From assembly GCF_003663845.1 (NCBI RefSeq), contig NZ_RCCA01000001.1, positions 4,030,001-4,094,000 of the forward strand: DNA of 64,000 bases. The letters are read 5' to 3'. This document shows, piece after piece, positions 30,667 through 40,460 of this stretch. Position 1 is the first letter of the stretch. Every line of letters starts with the position of its first letter. Position numbers and translations under genes: made by a program. The notes under the pieces are model-generated. The model was not told the DNA's origin, ran no database searches, and saw only the letters and a list, made by a program, of their open reading frames with translations. The DNA is from Chryseobacterium sp. 7 (GTDB lineage: Bacteria > Bacteroidota > Bacteroidia > Flavobacteriales > Weeksellaceae).

Positions 30667-31959
30667 TTAATTACCAACAATGGTTTTAGCCGTCACAAAT
30701 TCTTTTAAAGCTAATAAAGACAACTCTGTTCCATATCCAGAAGCCTTTGAGCCTCCGAATGGAAAACGTGGATCCGAGCTCGTCATACGGTTGATATTAA
30801 CTGTCCCCGACTCAAGATTTTCGATGAAGAATAACTGGCGTTCTTTATTTTTAGTCCATACAGAATTAGAAAGTCCAAAAGGAATATCATTAGCCATCTG
30901 TAGAGCTTCTTCGTCATTTTTAGCAATCATAATCATACCAAGAGGACCGAAAAGCTCTTCTTTTAAAATCGGATTTCCTTCCTGAACCCTGATTAAACCT
31001 GGTTTAAATTCATTTTCAGAAACTCTTTCCAAAGGAATAATGATTTCCGCGCCACTTTCCAATGCTCTATTGAATTGTGCTTCCAGTTCATCAGCAAGAT
31101 CCGGTCTTGCCATCCCTGCCAGTTTGGTTTCTTTATCTAAAGGATCTCCTATCTCATATTTTTTATATTCTTCAATAAATATAGGTAAAAACTGATCTTC
31201 AATTTTTTCATCAATGATAAATCTTTTTGCCGCTGTACAGGTTTGTCCGCAGTTTTGAAGTCTGGATTTCGCTCCGGCTTTTGCTGCCTCCTCAAGGTTT
31301 GCATCTTCGAAAATGATAAAAGCATCGCTTCCACCTAATTCAAGCAAAGATTTTTTGATATTTAAACCAGCAATTGAAGCTACTTCACCTCCAGCTTTTC
31401 CACTTCCTGTAAGGCTTACTCCTTTCACAGCATCATGCTCAAGGATTTCTTTTACAGCCTTATGCCCTACTTCAAGATTCTGAAAAACACCTTCCGGGAA
31501 ACCTGCTTCCAAAAGAACCTGTTCAATGGCATTTCCACTTCCGAAACAAATTGAAGCATGTTTTAAAACGATTGTATTTCCAGCTAAAATTGCAGGAGTT
31601 GCAAATCTCAGCACCTGCCAAAAAGGAAAGTTCCAGGGCATTACACCTAAGATTACTCCTTTCGGAGCATAATGAACTTCAGAATAAGCAAATTCCGATT
31701 CTACTTTTTCGGGTTTTAAAATATTTTCAGCAGCGGCATAATAATTCATCATTAAAGCACACTTTTCCACTTCAGCAATAGATTCCGAAATGGGTTTATT
31801 CATCTCTGTTGTAATTATTTTTCCAAATTTCTCTGAATTATTCTTTAAAATTTCCGCTGCCTTTGCAATTAACTTCTGCCTTTCCTCAAACGGCACTTTT
31901 CTCCACACTGAAAACGCTTTATCTGCTTTAATAAGCTTGCTTTCAATTAATTGTTCCAT
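30667..31959 (-). CDS. NAD(P)-dependent aldehyde dehydrogenase, succinate-semialdehyde type
   Basis: A 430-residue aldehyde dehydrogenase. The Rossmann-type binding region GVMPWNFPFWQVLRF is present, the general base is in LELGGSDAF, the catalytic cysteine is in QNCGQTCTAAKR, and PFGGSKASGYGTEL is the C-terminal signature. It is shorter than the usual 455-500 residues, matching the compact succinate-semialdehyde dehydrogenase group. Substrate choice is inference; another small aldehyde is possible. It lies 138 bp downstream of hutG on the same strand and may have its own promoter. Glutamate from histidine breakdown could feed GABA/succinate semialdehyde, giving a loose link with the hut genes. 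Confidence 0.85.
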   Translation of the reverse strand: MEQLIESKLIKADKAFSVWRKVPFEERQKLIAKAAEILKNNSEKFGKIITTEMNKPISESIAEVEKCALMMNYYAAAENILKPEKVESEFAYSEVHYAPKGVILGVMPWNFPFWQVLRFATPAILAGNTIVLKHASICFGSGNAIEQVLLEAGFPEGVFQNLEVGHKAVKEILEHDAVKGVSLTGSGKAGGEVASIAGLNIKKSLLELGGSDAFIIFEDANLEEAAKAGAKSRLQNCGQTCTAAKRFIIDEKIEDQFLPIFIEEYKKYEIGDPLDKETKLAGMARPDLADELEAQFNRALESGAEIIIPLERVSENEFKPGLIRVQEGNPILKEELFGPLGMIMIAKNDEEALQMANDIPFGLSNSVWTKNKERQLFFIENLESGTVNINRMTSSDPRFPFGGSKASGYGTELSLLALKEFVTAKTIVGN

Positions 31960-32097
31960 AATATAAATTTCTGTTTTAAATTCAGCTAATGAATTTATGA
32001 GCGCTTTTATTTTAAAAGCACGGTGAAATCAGCAAATTCCATTCCTTAAGGGTTAATAAAATAATGATTTTCTCTATCGGAAGAATATAAATTTCTC

Positions 32098-33012
32098 TTA
32101 CATCATTAGCCATTCATTTACAAGACATGCTGCCAGTCTTGCGGTTCTGTCCTGAATATCGAAAGAAGGGTTAACTTCCGCTACATCCAGCGCCACCAAT
32201 TTTTTATTTTTTAAGATATGCCTGTAAAAATGCATAAACGCAGCATCTGCAAAGATACCATTATAAGCAGCAGCCGAAACTCCGGGAGCTATTGATGCAT
32301 TAAAGACGTCCATACAAATGGTTAGATAGGCATAATCTACATTGTCAAGCAATTCATCAATACGCTGATAGATAGAGGTGAGATTTTCAAAAAATAATTC
32401 GTCTGCCAGGATATATTTCATCCCATACTGATGAGCTGTATCAAAAAGCTTCAACGTATTGGAGTTTCTCTGAATTCCGATATGCAAAGAATTAATGGGA
32501 CCCTCCTGGGCAATCTGCCAGAATCCGGTTCCTGAGCTTGGCCCTACTCCTTTTTCCGGCTGTCGGTTATCAAAATGGGCATCAATATTAATAATTCCTA
32601 TTTTTTGCTCCGGAAACGCTGTTTTAACGCCTAAATAATGAGCATAGGTAACTTCATGTCCTCCGCCCAAAACAAGAGATTTCCCTCCTTTTAAAAGGAC
32701 TTTTGAGACATTTTTGGCAAGATTATTCTGAGTGTTTTCCAGGTTGCCGTCTTCACAGGTAACATTCCCAAAATCCAGCATTGAAAAATCCGGAAGAATC
32801 ACCGGGAAATTAGACATGTTTTTCCTGATCACATCCGGGGCATCTTTTGCTCCCTGACGACCTTTATTTCTTCTTACGCCCTCATCCACAGCAAAACCAT
32901 GCAACGCAAAATCTCCTGTAGAAATAGTGTCGTAATTATGTTCTTCTTTTACTCTTTGAAATAATCTGTGATAGAGAAGTTCTTCTCCGTCTAATCTGCC
33001 TTGCCAAATCAT
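32098..33012 (-). CDS. hutG: Formimidoylglutamase (arginase/agmatinase family)
   Basis: A 304-residue ureohydrolase-fold protein. Metal-binding motifs appear in order: LGGGHEVTYAH, IINIDAHFDNR and LTICMDVFN, with the late VAEVNPSFD. These bind a binuclear Mn centre. The neighbour hutI supports the last step of histidine degradation, N-formimidoyl-L-glutamate to glutamate plus formamide. An arginase-like activity would be the alternative. It is 8 bp after the small membrane gene on the same strand. Confidence 0.87.
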   Translation of the reverse strand: MIWQGRLDGEELLYHRLFQRVKEEHNYDTISTGDFALHGFAVDEGVRRNKGRQGAKDAPDVIRKNMSNFPVILPDFSMLDFGNVTCEDGNLENTQNNLAKNVSKVLLKGGKSLVLGGGHEVTYAHYLGVKTAFPEQKIGIINIDAHFDNRQPEKGVGPSSGTGFWQIAQEGPINSLHIGIQRNSNTLKLFDTAHQYGMKYILADELFFENLTSIYQRIDELLDNVDYAYLTICMDVFNASIAPGVSAAAYNGIFADAAFMHFYRHILKNKKLVALDVAEVNPSFDIQDRTARLAACLVNEWLMM

Positions 33013-33020
33013 AATCTAAA

Positions 33021-33422
33021 TTATTCTCTAAACCTTCCTCTGATGGTAGGTATAAATGTTCTGAAAAATAAAACAATAAACAGTAATAAAGCACCACCGA
33101 ATTTAAATTGCATGCTTCTATTTTCTTTGCTAAAATAAAAAGTCACAACGCCTAAACCAACAATAGCGATTAAATAAAAGGTAGAATAAAGATATCCTCC
33201 TCTATTTTCATACTTAAATTCTCCTCCATTTGCAGCAAACATTTCATCCAGCATATTATTGGCTGTAGCTTTATCCACTTTTCTAATATCTGAAGTCAAA
33301 TTCTTCATGATAAAGTCTTTTTTCGTGCCTGCTTTTACAGCATTTAATGCATAATCAACATTTTTTTCTGCAATACCAAGAGAGACATATTTATCTTTAA
33401 TCTCTTCTAATTTAATTTTCAT
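33021..33422 (-). CDS. Small membrane protein between hutI and hutG
   Basis: A 133-residue protein with a helical cytoplasmic front (MKIKLEEIKDKYVSLGIAEKNVDYALNAVKAGTKKDFIMKNLTSDIRKVD) and two TM helices (YLYSTFYLIAIVGLGVVTFYF and FGGALLLFIVLFFRTFI), then a basic tail. Family not recognised. It is 14 bp from hutI and 8 bp from hutG, so it is cotranscribed, though nothing suggests a role in histidine degradation. Confidence 0.7.
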   Translation of the reverse strand: MKIKLEEIKDKYVSLGIAEKNVDYALNAVKAGTKKDFIMKNLTSDIRKVDKATANNMLDEMFAANGGEFKYENRGGYLYSTFYLIAIVGLGVVTFYFSKENRSMQFKFGGALLLFIVLFFRTFIPTIRGRFRE

Positions 33423-33436
33423 AGTTATGTTTTGTA

Positions 33437-34660
33437 TTACTTTTTATTTCCGTCAATATAAATAGATTCCGCACTTAGGCTTCCCTGATTATACAGTACA
33501 TTCTGGAAATTATTAGTTTTGAAAGTGACAAAATCTGCTTTTTTTCCGGCTTCCAATTGCCCTCTATCTTCAAAATTCAATGCATAAGCTGCACGGAAGG
33601 TCATTCCTGCCAATACCTCGGCTGTAGTAAGCTTCTGGAAAGTGGCTAAAATAGATGCCTGGGTAATTAAATTTCCCATGGGTGCAGAACCGGGATTCCA
33701 GTCACTTGCAATGGCTACAATAGCGCCTGCATCTAATAATTTTCTTGCCGGAGTAAATTTCTCACCCAATCCTAAACTTGCTCCCGGAAGTGCTGTTGCC
33801 ACCGTATCGGATTCTGCCAGAAACTGAATATCCTCATCTATTGTCGCTTCCAAATGATCTGCAGACTTCGCTCCCACTTCCACTGCAATTCTTGAGCTTC
33901 CAGGCGTAAACTGATCTGCATGAACTGTGATCTCAAAACCTAAATCTTTCGCTTTAAGCAAAAATTCCTTACTTTCTTCAGGCTGAAATGCGGATTTTTC
34001 AATAAAAATATCTACTCTATTGGCCAATTCTTCTTCTTTTACTTTCGGTAAAATTTCTGTGATAATATATTCCAGATATTCGGGATTGCTTCCTTCAAAA
34101 TCTCTTGGTTTTAAATGGGCTGAAAGACAGGTAGGAACTAAAGTTGCCTTAGTTTCGTTCTGTGCCTTTTTTATAATTCTAAGCATTTTCAGTTCATTTT
34201 CTACATCCAGACCGTAACCGCTTTTTACTTCAATGGTGGTAATTCCCAAATCAACCAAAAAGTTGATTCTTTCAACAAGAGTTTTCAATAACTCTTCTTC
34301 AGAAGCATTTCTTGTATGTTGTACGGAACTCCAGATTCCACCGCCGCTTTCTGCAATTTCCAGATAGGTTTTCCCCGCATTACGCATGGCAAAATCATTG
34401 GCACGGTTTCCTCCGAAGCAGATATGGGTATGTGAATCTATAAAAGCAGGAAGAACAATCTGTTCTCCTTCAATCTGTTCAATTTCTATGCTGGGATTTT
34501 CTGTTCTTAATGTTTCAAAATGTCCAACTTTCTGAATGGTATTCTGATCTACTACAATTCCTCCGTCTACAATAATTTCCAGTTGTTCATCGGAAAGTTT
34601 TCCTCTTAATGGTAAGTTAGCAAGCGTTACCACTTGCTTAAATGGTCCTATTAATTTCAT
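33437..34660 (-). CDS. hutI: Imidazolonepropionase
   Basis: A 407-residue amidohydrolase. Metal ligands are in PAFIDSHTHICFGG (HxH), EITVHADQFTP and AIASDWNPGS (late Asp). TTIEVKSGYGLDVENELKMLRII and SAHLKPRDFEG are typical of HutI. It opens the imidazolone ring to N-formimidoyl-L-glutamate, the substrate of HutG. hutU and hutH are not in this window. The first gene of a three-gene unit. Confidence 0.93.
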   Translation of the reverse strand: MKLIGPFKQVVTLANLPLRGKLSDEQLEIIVDGGIVVDQNTIQKVGHFETLRTENPSIEIEQIEGEQIVLPAFIDSHTHICFGGNRANDFAMRNAGKTYLEIAESGGGIWSSVQHTRNASEEELLKTLVERINFLVDLGITTIEVKSGYGLDVENELKMLRIIKKAQNETKATLVPTCLSAHLKPRDFEGSNPEYLEYIITEILPKVKEEELANRVDIFIEKSAFQPEESKEFLLKAKDLGFEITVHADQFTPGSSRIAVEVGAKSADHLEATIDEDIQFLAESDTVATALPGASLGLGEKFTPARKLLDAGAIVAIASDWNPGSAPMGNLITQASILATFQKLTTAEVLAGMTFRAAYALNFEDRGQLEAGKKADFVTFKTNNFQNVLYNQGSLSAESIYIDGNKK

Positions 34661-34894
34661 TTATTTAAAGTTAGTCGTAATATTTAGATTCATGCTGATT
34701 GATTCTTCTTTCAACACTTGTTTTCTAAACATTCAAAATTTTATTAATTTTTATTAATAATTTCTCCTCTCAAAAATACTTAAAATATCCCAATTATTTA
34801 AATCTTAGCTGTTCTCATTTTCAACCTTGCCTTAAACCTCTGTATCAATCTTAACGTTTTCTCAATCTGCCCTTCAACCTTACTCGAAATTTGC

Positions 34895-34902
34895 TATCTT
34901 TG
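34895..34902 (+). promoter_or_regulatory. ruvB -7 promoter element
   Basis: TATCTTTG matches TAnnTTTG, 19 bp before the ruvB ATG. Confidence 0.55.
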
Positions 34903-34921
34903 AAGTAAATGAAATGAATTA

Positions 34922-35944
34922 ATGCCAGATTTTTTACATCCAGATAAGGAAAACTACTCACGAGAGGAGCTGATGCAGGAAGAACAGATCCGTCCCCAGA
35001 GCTTTAAAGATTTTGCGGGACAGAGAAAGACGCTGGAGAACCTTGAGGTTTTTGTTACCGCTGCTAAAAGACGTGGCGGAGCGCTAGATCATGTTTTATT
35101 ACATGGTCCTCCGGGATTGGGTAAAACAACGTTAGCCAATATTATCGCGAATGAGCTTGGAGTAAACTGTAAGATTACTTCAGGTCCTGTACTGGACAAA
35201 CCTGGAAGTTTAGCTGGTTTATTGACTAATCTGGAAGAAAATGACGTTCTTTTCATTGATGAAATTCACCGTCTTTCTCCTGTAGTAGAGGAATATCTGT
35301 ATTCAGCGATGGAAGATTATAAGATTGATATTATGCTGGAGACAGGTCCCAATGCCAGAAGTGTACAAATTGGACTGAATCCTTTTACATTGGTAGGTGC
35401 TACTACAAGAAGTGGTATGCTTACAAAGCCAATGCTTGCACGATTTGGGATTCAAAGCAGGCTGGAATACTACTCTATTGAGCTTTTGTCAACAATTATT
35501 CAGAGAAGTGCAAGGGTTTTAGGAGTGGTTATTTATGAAGATGCTGCCATTGAAATTGCAAGAAGAAGCCGTGGAACGCCTAGGATTGCGAATGCATTAT
35601 TAAGAAGAGTACGTGATTTCGCGGAGATCAAAGGGAATGGTGAAATTGAGATCAATATTACCAAATACGCATTAAATTCTCTGAATGTAGATGAATTCGG
35701 GCTGGATGAAATGGACAATAAGATCATGCGTGTCATGATTGAAAATTTTAAAGGAAAGCCGGTAGGTATTTCTGCTTTGGCAACTTCCATTGCCGAAAAT
35801 CCGGAAACTCTGGAAGAAGTTTATGAACCCTTTTTGATCCAGGAAGGATTTATTATCAGAACTCCGAGAGGAAGAGAAGTTACCGACAAGGCTTACAAAC
35901 ATTTAAATATTACAAGACCTAAAAATCCGGGAGAGCTATTTTAA
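34922..35944 (+). CDS. ruvB: Holliday junction ATP-dependent DNA helicase RuvB
   Basis: A 340-residue AAA+ protein: Walker A HGPPGLGKTTLA, Walker B LFIDEIHRLS, sensor 1 GATTRSGML, arginine finger region and the C-terminal winged helix (FIIRTPRGREVTDKAYKHL). It drives branch migration of Holliday junctions with RuvA. Length is normal. It heads a run of plus-strand genes to coaE. Confidence 0.97.
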   Translation: MPDFLHPDKENYSREELMQEEQIRPQSFKDFAGQRKTLENLEVFVTAAKRRGGALDHVLLHGPPGLGKTTLANIIANELGVNCKITSGPVLDKPGSLAGLLTNLEENDVLFIDEIHRLSPVVEEYLYSAMEDYKIDIMLETGPNARSVQIGLNPFTLVGATTRSGMLTKPMLARFGIQSRLEYYSIELLSTIIQRSARVLGVVIYEDAAIEIARRSRGTPRIANALLRRVRDFAEIKGNGEIEINITKYALNSLNVDEFGLDEMDNKIMRVMIENFKGKPVGISALATSIAENPETLEEVYEPFLIQEGFIIRTPRGREVTDKAYKHLNITRPKNPGELF

Positions 35945-35997
35945 TTCAAAGTTTTGAATTCTAGGTTTAAGGTTAATAAGAATTTATTTTAGTTTAT

Positions 35998-36609
35998 ATG
36001 TTTATACCGAAATTATACAGAAGTGAAGATTTTGATGTGATGAGAAATATCATCAAGGAAAATTCTTTTGCATTACTGATCTCTTCTGTTGATAAGATAA
36101 GAGCCACTCATTCTATGATGATGCTCAATGAAGATGATCCTGAAAATATTTATGTTGAAACTCATATTTCAAGGGCCAATCCGCAGGCTAAAACCTTAAA
36201 AAACGGTGATGAAGTTCTTTGTGATTTTTTAGGTGCTCATACTTATATATCCAGCAGCTGGTATGATCATATTAATGTTTCCACCTGGAATTATGAAGCG
36301 GTACAAATCCATGGAAAAGTTGAATTAATGAACCACGATGAACTGTATGCCCATTTGGATAAATTAACATCCAAATACGAAAGTTTTCAGCAATGCCCGA
36401 TGATGGTAAAAGATATGGGAAAGGAATTTGTAGAAAAGGAAATGAAGGGAGCTTTTGGGATTAAAATCATTCCAACTGAAATATTCATCAAACAAAAACT
36501 TTCTCAGAACAGAAAAGAGCATGATTTCAACAATATCATTACTCAGCTTGAACAAGCTGATGATAACGCAAGAAAAATTGCAGAGAAAATGAAAGCAATA
36601 AAAAAATAA
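35998..36609 (+). CDS. PaiB-family FMN-binding protein
   Basis: A 203-residue protein. MFIPKLYRSEDFDVMRNIIKENSFALLIS, ETHISRANPQ and SSSWYDHINVSTWNYEAVQIHGKVEL match the PaiB/FMN-binding split-barrel family, first described as negative regulators of sporulation and protease genes in Bacillus. In Bacteroidetes the role is not established; it may be a flavin-dependent oxidoreductase. It lies 53 bp after ruvB and 13 bp before the MBL-fold gene. Confidence 0.85.
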   Translation: MFIPKLYRSEDFDVMRNIIKENSFALLISSVDKIRATHSMMMLNEDDPENIYVETHISRANPQAKTLKNGDEVLCDFLGAHTYISSSWYDHINVSTWNYEAVQIHGKVELMNHDELYAHLDKLTSKYESFQQCPMMVKDMGKEFVEKEMKGAFGIKIIPTEIFIKQKLSQNRKEHDFNNIITQLEQADDNARKIAEKMKAIKK

Positions 36610-36622
36610 TCAAAATAGACAT

Positions 36623-37489
36623 ATGAAGTTATATCCAATACAATGTGGAAAATTTAAACTGGACGGCGGTGCTATGTTCGGAGTCGTCCCAAAGAGTCTG
36701 TGGGAAAAAACGAACCCTGCAGACGAAAAAAACCTGATCGAGCTGGGAACCCGTTCCCTGCTTATTGAAGACGGAAAAAAACTGATCCTGGTAGACTGCG
36801 GTCTTGGTAACAAACAGGATGATAAATTTTTCGGACACTATTCTCTTTGGGGAGATGATACTCTTGATAAAAATCTTAAAAAATACGGTTTTATAAAGGA
36901 AGATATTACGGATGTATTCCTTACTCATCTTCACTTTGATCACTGTGGGGGTGCTATTGAATGGAATGACGACAGAACGGGGTACAGACCTGCCTTCAAA
37001 AATGCCAGCTTCTGGACTAATGAAAACCACTGGCAATGGGCAACAGAACCTAATGCAAGAGAAAAAGCAAGCTTCCTGAAGGAAAATATTATGCCGATGC
37101 AGGAAAGTGGCCAGCTTAACTTTTTACCTCTTCCGACAACCGGAAACTACGGTTTTGCTCCGGATCTGAAAATGGATGTGATCTTTGTAGACGGCCACAC
37201 AGAAAAGCAGATGCTTCCGGTAATCCAATACCAGGAAAAAACTATTGTTTTTGCTGCGGATCTTATTCCTACGGCAGGACACATCAACCCGGTATATGTA
37301 ATGGGATATGATACCAGACCTCTTTTAACAATGGAAGAGAAAGGAAAGTTCCTGAAGCAGTGTGTAGACAATGAATATTTACTGTTCTTTGAACATGATG
37401 CTCACAATGAACTGGCAAGTCTTAAAATGACCGAAAAAGGAGTAAGACTTGATGAGACGTTTAGCTTTAATGATGTTTTTGGATATTAA
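36623..37489 (+). CDS. MBL-fold metallo-hydrolase
   Basis: A 288-residue metallo-beta-lactamase-fold protein. The zinc motif is LTHLHFDHCGG (HxHxDH), further ligands in FVDGHTEKQML and VFAADLIPTAGHINPV, and the final LLFFEHDAH. Such proteins cleave lactones, thioesters or phosphoesters; the lactonase-like group is the closest in style. The substrate cannot be told from the sequence. It is 9 bp from coaE. Confidence 0.85.
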   Translation: MKLYPIQCGKFKLDGGAMFGVVPKSLWEKTNPADEKNLIELGTRSLLIEDGKKLILVDCGLGNKQDDKFFGHYSLWGDDTLDKNLKKYGFIKEDITDVFLTHLHFDHCGGAIEWNDDRTGYRPAFKNASFWTNENHWQWATEPNAREKASFLKENIMPMQESGQLNFLPLPTTGNYGFAPDLKMDVIFVDGHTEKQMLPVIQYQEKTIVFAADLIPTAGHINPVYVMGYDTRPLLTMEEKGKFLKQCVDNEYLLFFEHDAHNELASLKMTEKGVRLDETFSFNDVFGY

Positions 37490-37498
37490 TTTTAAATC

Positions 37499-38128
37499 AT
37501 GGAAGAATTATATTCAGAAACACAACAGGCGGAACCGGAACCAGCACCCAAGATTATAGGCTTAACAGGCGGAATAGGCTCAGGAAAAACTACAGTAGCC
37601 CGTTTTATAGAGGAATTCGGTTTTCCGGTTTATTATTCCGATGACAGAGCTAAAGCAATCGTTAATGAAAGCGAAGAGCTGAAAATAAAAATCAAAGAAC
37701 TTCTGGGTGAAGATTCTTATGATGAAAACGGATTGTATGACAGAAAATTTGTTGCCGATAAAGTTTTTAATAACAGAGATTTGCTTCAGCATTTAAATGA
37801 AATCATACATCCTGCGGTAAAGATTGATTTTGAAAATTGGGTAAAGAAACAAAGCAAATATTTAGTTTTTAAAGAAACAGCTTTATTGTTTGAACTCAAA
37901 CTCAACAGACAATGTTATAAATCTCTTTTGGTGACAGCTGAGGACAATATCAGAATTAAAAGAGTAATGGACAGAGATAACAAAACCTACCGCGAGGTAG
38001 AGACTGTCATGGAAAAGCAAATGCCTGAAAGGGACAAAATTAAAATGGCAGACTGCATCATCTATAACAATACCAATCTGGAAGAATTAAAAGAACAGAC
38101 TGAAAAAGTAATTTTCAGTATTGAATAA
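37499..38128 (+). CDS. coaE: Dephospho-CoA kinase
   Basis: A 209-residue kinase: P-loop GLTGGIGSGKTTVARFIEEFG, FPVYYSDDRAKAIVNE, the LHPAVK-like EIIHPAVKIDFENW, and VDRDNKTYREV-type lid (MDRDNKTYREVETVMEKQM). It phosphorylates dephospho-CoA at the 3' position, the last step of CoA synthesis. A short acidic N-terminal tail (MEELYSETQQAEPEPAPK) precedes the P-loop. It ends the plus-strand gene run, followed by a terminator. Confidence 0.95.
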   Translation: MEELYSETQQAEPEPAPKIIGLTGGIGSGKTTVARFIEEFGFPVYYSDDRAKAIVNESEELKIKIKELLGEDSYDENGLYDRKFVADKVFNNRDLLQHLNEIIHPAVKIDFENWVKKQSKYLVFKETALLFELKLNRQCYKSLLVTAEDNIRIKRVMDRDNKTYREVETVMEKQMPERDKIKMADCIIYNNTNLEELKEQTEKVIFSIE

Positions 38129-38131
38129 ATA

Positions 38132-38166
38132 AAAACTCGTTAGAAACTTTTCTAACGAGTTTTTTT
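38132..38166 (+). terminator. coaE terminator
   Basis: AAAACTCGTTAGAAA pairs with TTTCTAACGAGTTTT around a short loop, followed by T-run. Confidence 0.85.
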
Positions 38167-38216
38167 CGGCTAAAAAATAATTTCTGAGGATTATCTTTCC
38201 AAGGTATTATAAAAAA

Positions 38217-38244
38217 ATAAGCCTCCAATGATGGAGGCTTATTC
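38217..38244 (-). terminator. Terminator of the 1559-residue surface protein gene
   Basis: AATAAGCCTCC-AATGAT-GGAGGCTTATT. The same stem with a changed loop recurs at 43129-43156 after the sister gene, so it belongs to the duplicated block. Confidence 0.8.
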
Positions 38245-40460
38245 TATTTTGAAATTTAAACGTATCTATTCTTTGATAAATTTCTTCTGAACAGTGTTAC
38301 CGTTATCTTCAATATCGATCACATAAATACCGTTGATCAATTTGCTTACATTGATCTGGTTGTTCAGTAAGATACCATTGGCGATTACCTGTCCTGCTGC
38401 ATTGTAGATCGTATATTTAGCTCTCTTGCTGATATTCTTCACAAACAATACTGAACTTACAGGGTTAGGATAAATCATGATACTTGTCTGGTCAATCGGG
38501 TTAGCAGTGATTGGTTTAGAGATTCTTACCGTGTAATCCTCTACTTCTCCATTCTTGAAGTCAGCACAGTTTACAGGGATACCATCTCTTGACATTGCTA
38601 CTCTCATTACTACATACTTATAGTCTGTCATACTTACAAAGGCATCTGCCGGTACATTGAACTTTCCTGATACAGGACTGTTTGAATTTGGTGAAGAAGT
38701 AAATACTCTTTCGTTGATATCAAATTCCCCGTTTCTGTTGAAGTCAATCCAAACAGCAATTCCTTCGTTGTAAGTAGTTCCTGTCCATTTCTTCTCAATG
38801 ATAATCTCATTGTCTGTTGAACCCTGGATCATTTCGATGAATGTTTTAGGGACTCCTGTATAATCTGTATACGTAGAAGCGCCCGATTCATTCTCCATTG
38901 TTTTCTTACCAGTTGGCTTCACCGTAACTTTAGAAATATGCTCGCCTGTAGAATTTTCACCTTTCATCTTACAGTAGATTACTGTCGGTGTTGTGAAGTA
39001 ATATGGAGGCGTATAATTTCCTGGGGTACCGTTACAGATATTTACTACCTGCATTTCATATTTTGTTAATTCAGTAAGACCTGTCAATACTAAGTTATTT
39101 ACGATTGATGGTACTTCTGTCCAGCTTGGAATACCTACTTTTCTATATCTGAGAACGTAAGTTGCTCCCGGGAACGGATCCCACTGGATAGCCGCTGATG
39201 TAGGAAGCAATTGAGTAATTGTTAATCCCGGAGGCGGAATTTCGCATATTCTTTCTGTGGTAAATACTTTAGGGTTAGAATATGGATTCAATGTTGTTTC
39301 ACCATTACACTGGTTAGCAATCTGAACTTCATACGTTGTATATGGCTCTAAAGCTGTTACACTTCCTAATACATAAGTGTTGGCAGGCGCTGCCGGTAAA
39401 CTTATGATATTCCATGTGGTAGTTCCTACTTTTCTCCATCTCATTGTGTACGTAGAGCTTGCTGCAAGCGGTGCCCATGTAATCAGTGCGGTTGTTGGAG
39501 TAATATTACTTACCATCACATTTGGAGGGGTAGGATCACATCTTGTTGTGAATGTTTTAATTGGTGTTGCCGTTCCTACAATGTCACCACAAATAGCTGC
39601 TACTTCTACTTCATAAGTGGTAGCCGGGGTCAATCCATTAATTACCAATGGAAGGTTTCCTAGTAACGTAGAAGCATATACTTCCGTCCAAGCTGTTGTA
39701 CCCTGAACTCTGTATCTCACCACATAGCTTACGCCTGCCCCTGTAATGGTTACAGTAGCTGATGTATGGGTAGTAGTAAATGTAGGGGCATTTGGTGTTG
39801 CATTACTACAAGGTCTTATTTTTACTCTGTAGTCTTCCACTTCTCCATCTACCGCATTCTGACACATAATCGGAGCACTTGTACGCTTCACTACAACTCT
39901 CATGGTAGTGGTTAATGGTCCTGTGTAAGCAGTTGAAGGAACAGCAAAAGTAGCAGTAACAGGAGTTGTGGTGTTCGCAGGAGAAATTAAAATTCTCTCA
40001 GCATCCGTAAACTGTCCGTTTCTGTCAAAGTCAATCCAGGCTGTTACAGCATCATTTCCTGTGGCTCCAGTCCAGCCTTTTGATACGGAGATTTTATTAT
40101 TTTGAGAATTGACATCTAAAGTAATAAGTGTCTCAGGCGTAGTATAACTGATATAGTTAGTCTGTACTGAAGTATTATTCATTACCGGAACTCCAAGGTT
40201 CGAAGAGGTAACTGTCACATTCGAAATATGGTCATTGGTTCCGGAACCAGTCATTTGGCAGTAAGCCAATGGCGGTGTAGTAAATGCTACTGATGCTGAG
40301 TAAGCTCCCGTAGAACCTCCACATGTTGTAGAAACCTGAACTTCATAATTCGTCTGCTCTGTAAGACCTGTAATTCCATAGAAGTTCTGGCCTGCAGGAA
40401 TTGTAGCAGTCTGCCAAGCTCCACTTGGTGCCACTCTCCATCTTACAGTATAAGTGGCTC
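38233..40460 (-). repeat. Near-identical 2.2-kb block shared by the two surface-protein genes (copy 1)
   Basis: Matches 43144-45371 at a constant offset of 4911 bp, no indels seen, including the terminator stem and 3' UTR. Differences are scattered and mostly silent, with a few clusters (for example 38550-38580 and 40240-40265). Confidence 0.85.

Noticed and set aside
39377..39616. Plus-strand ORF repeated exactly at 44288-44527
   Set aside because: Antisense to the duplicated Fn3/GEVED genes; identity follows from the duplication, not from its own coding.
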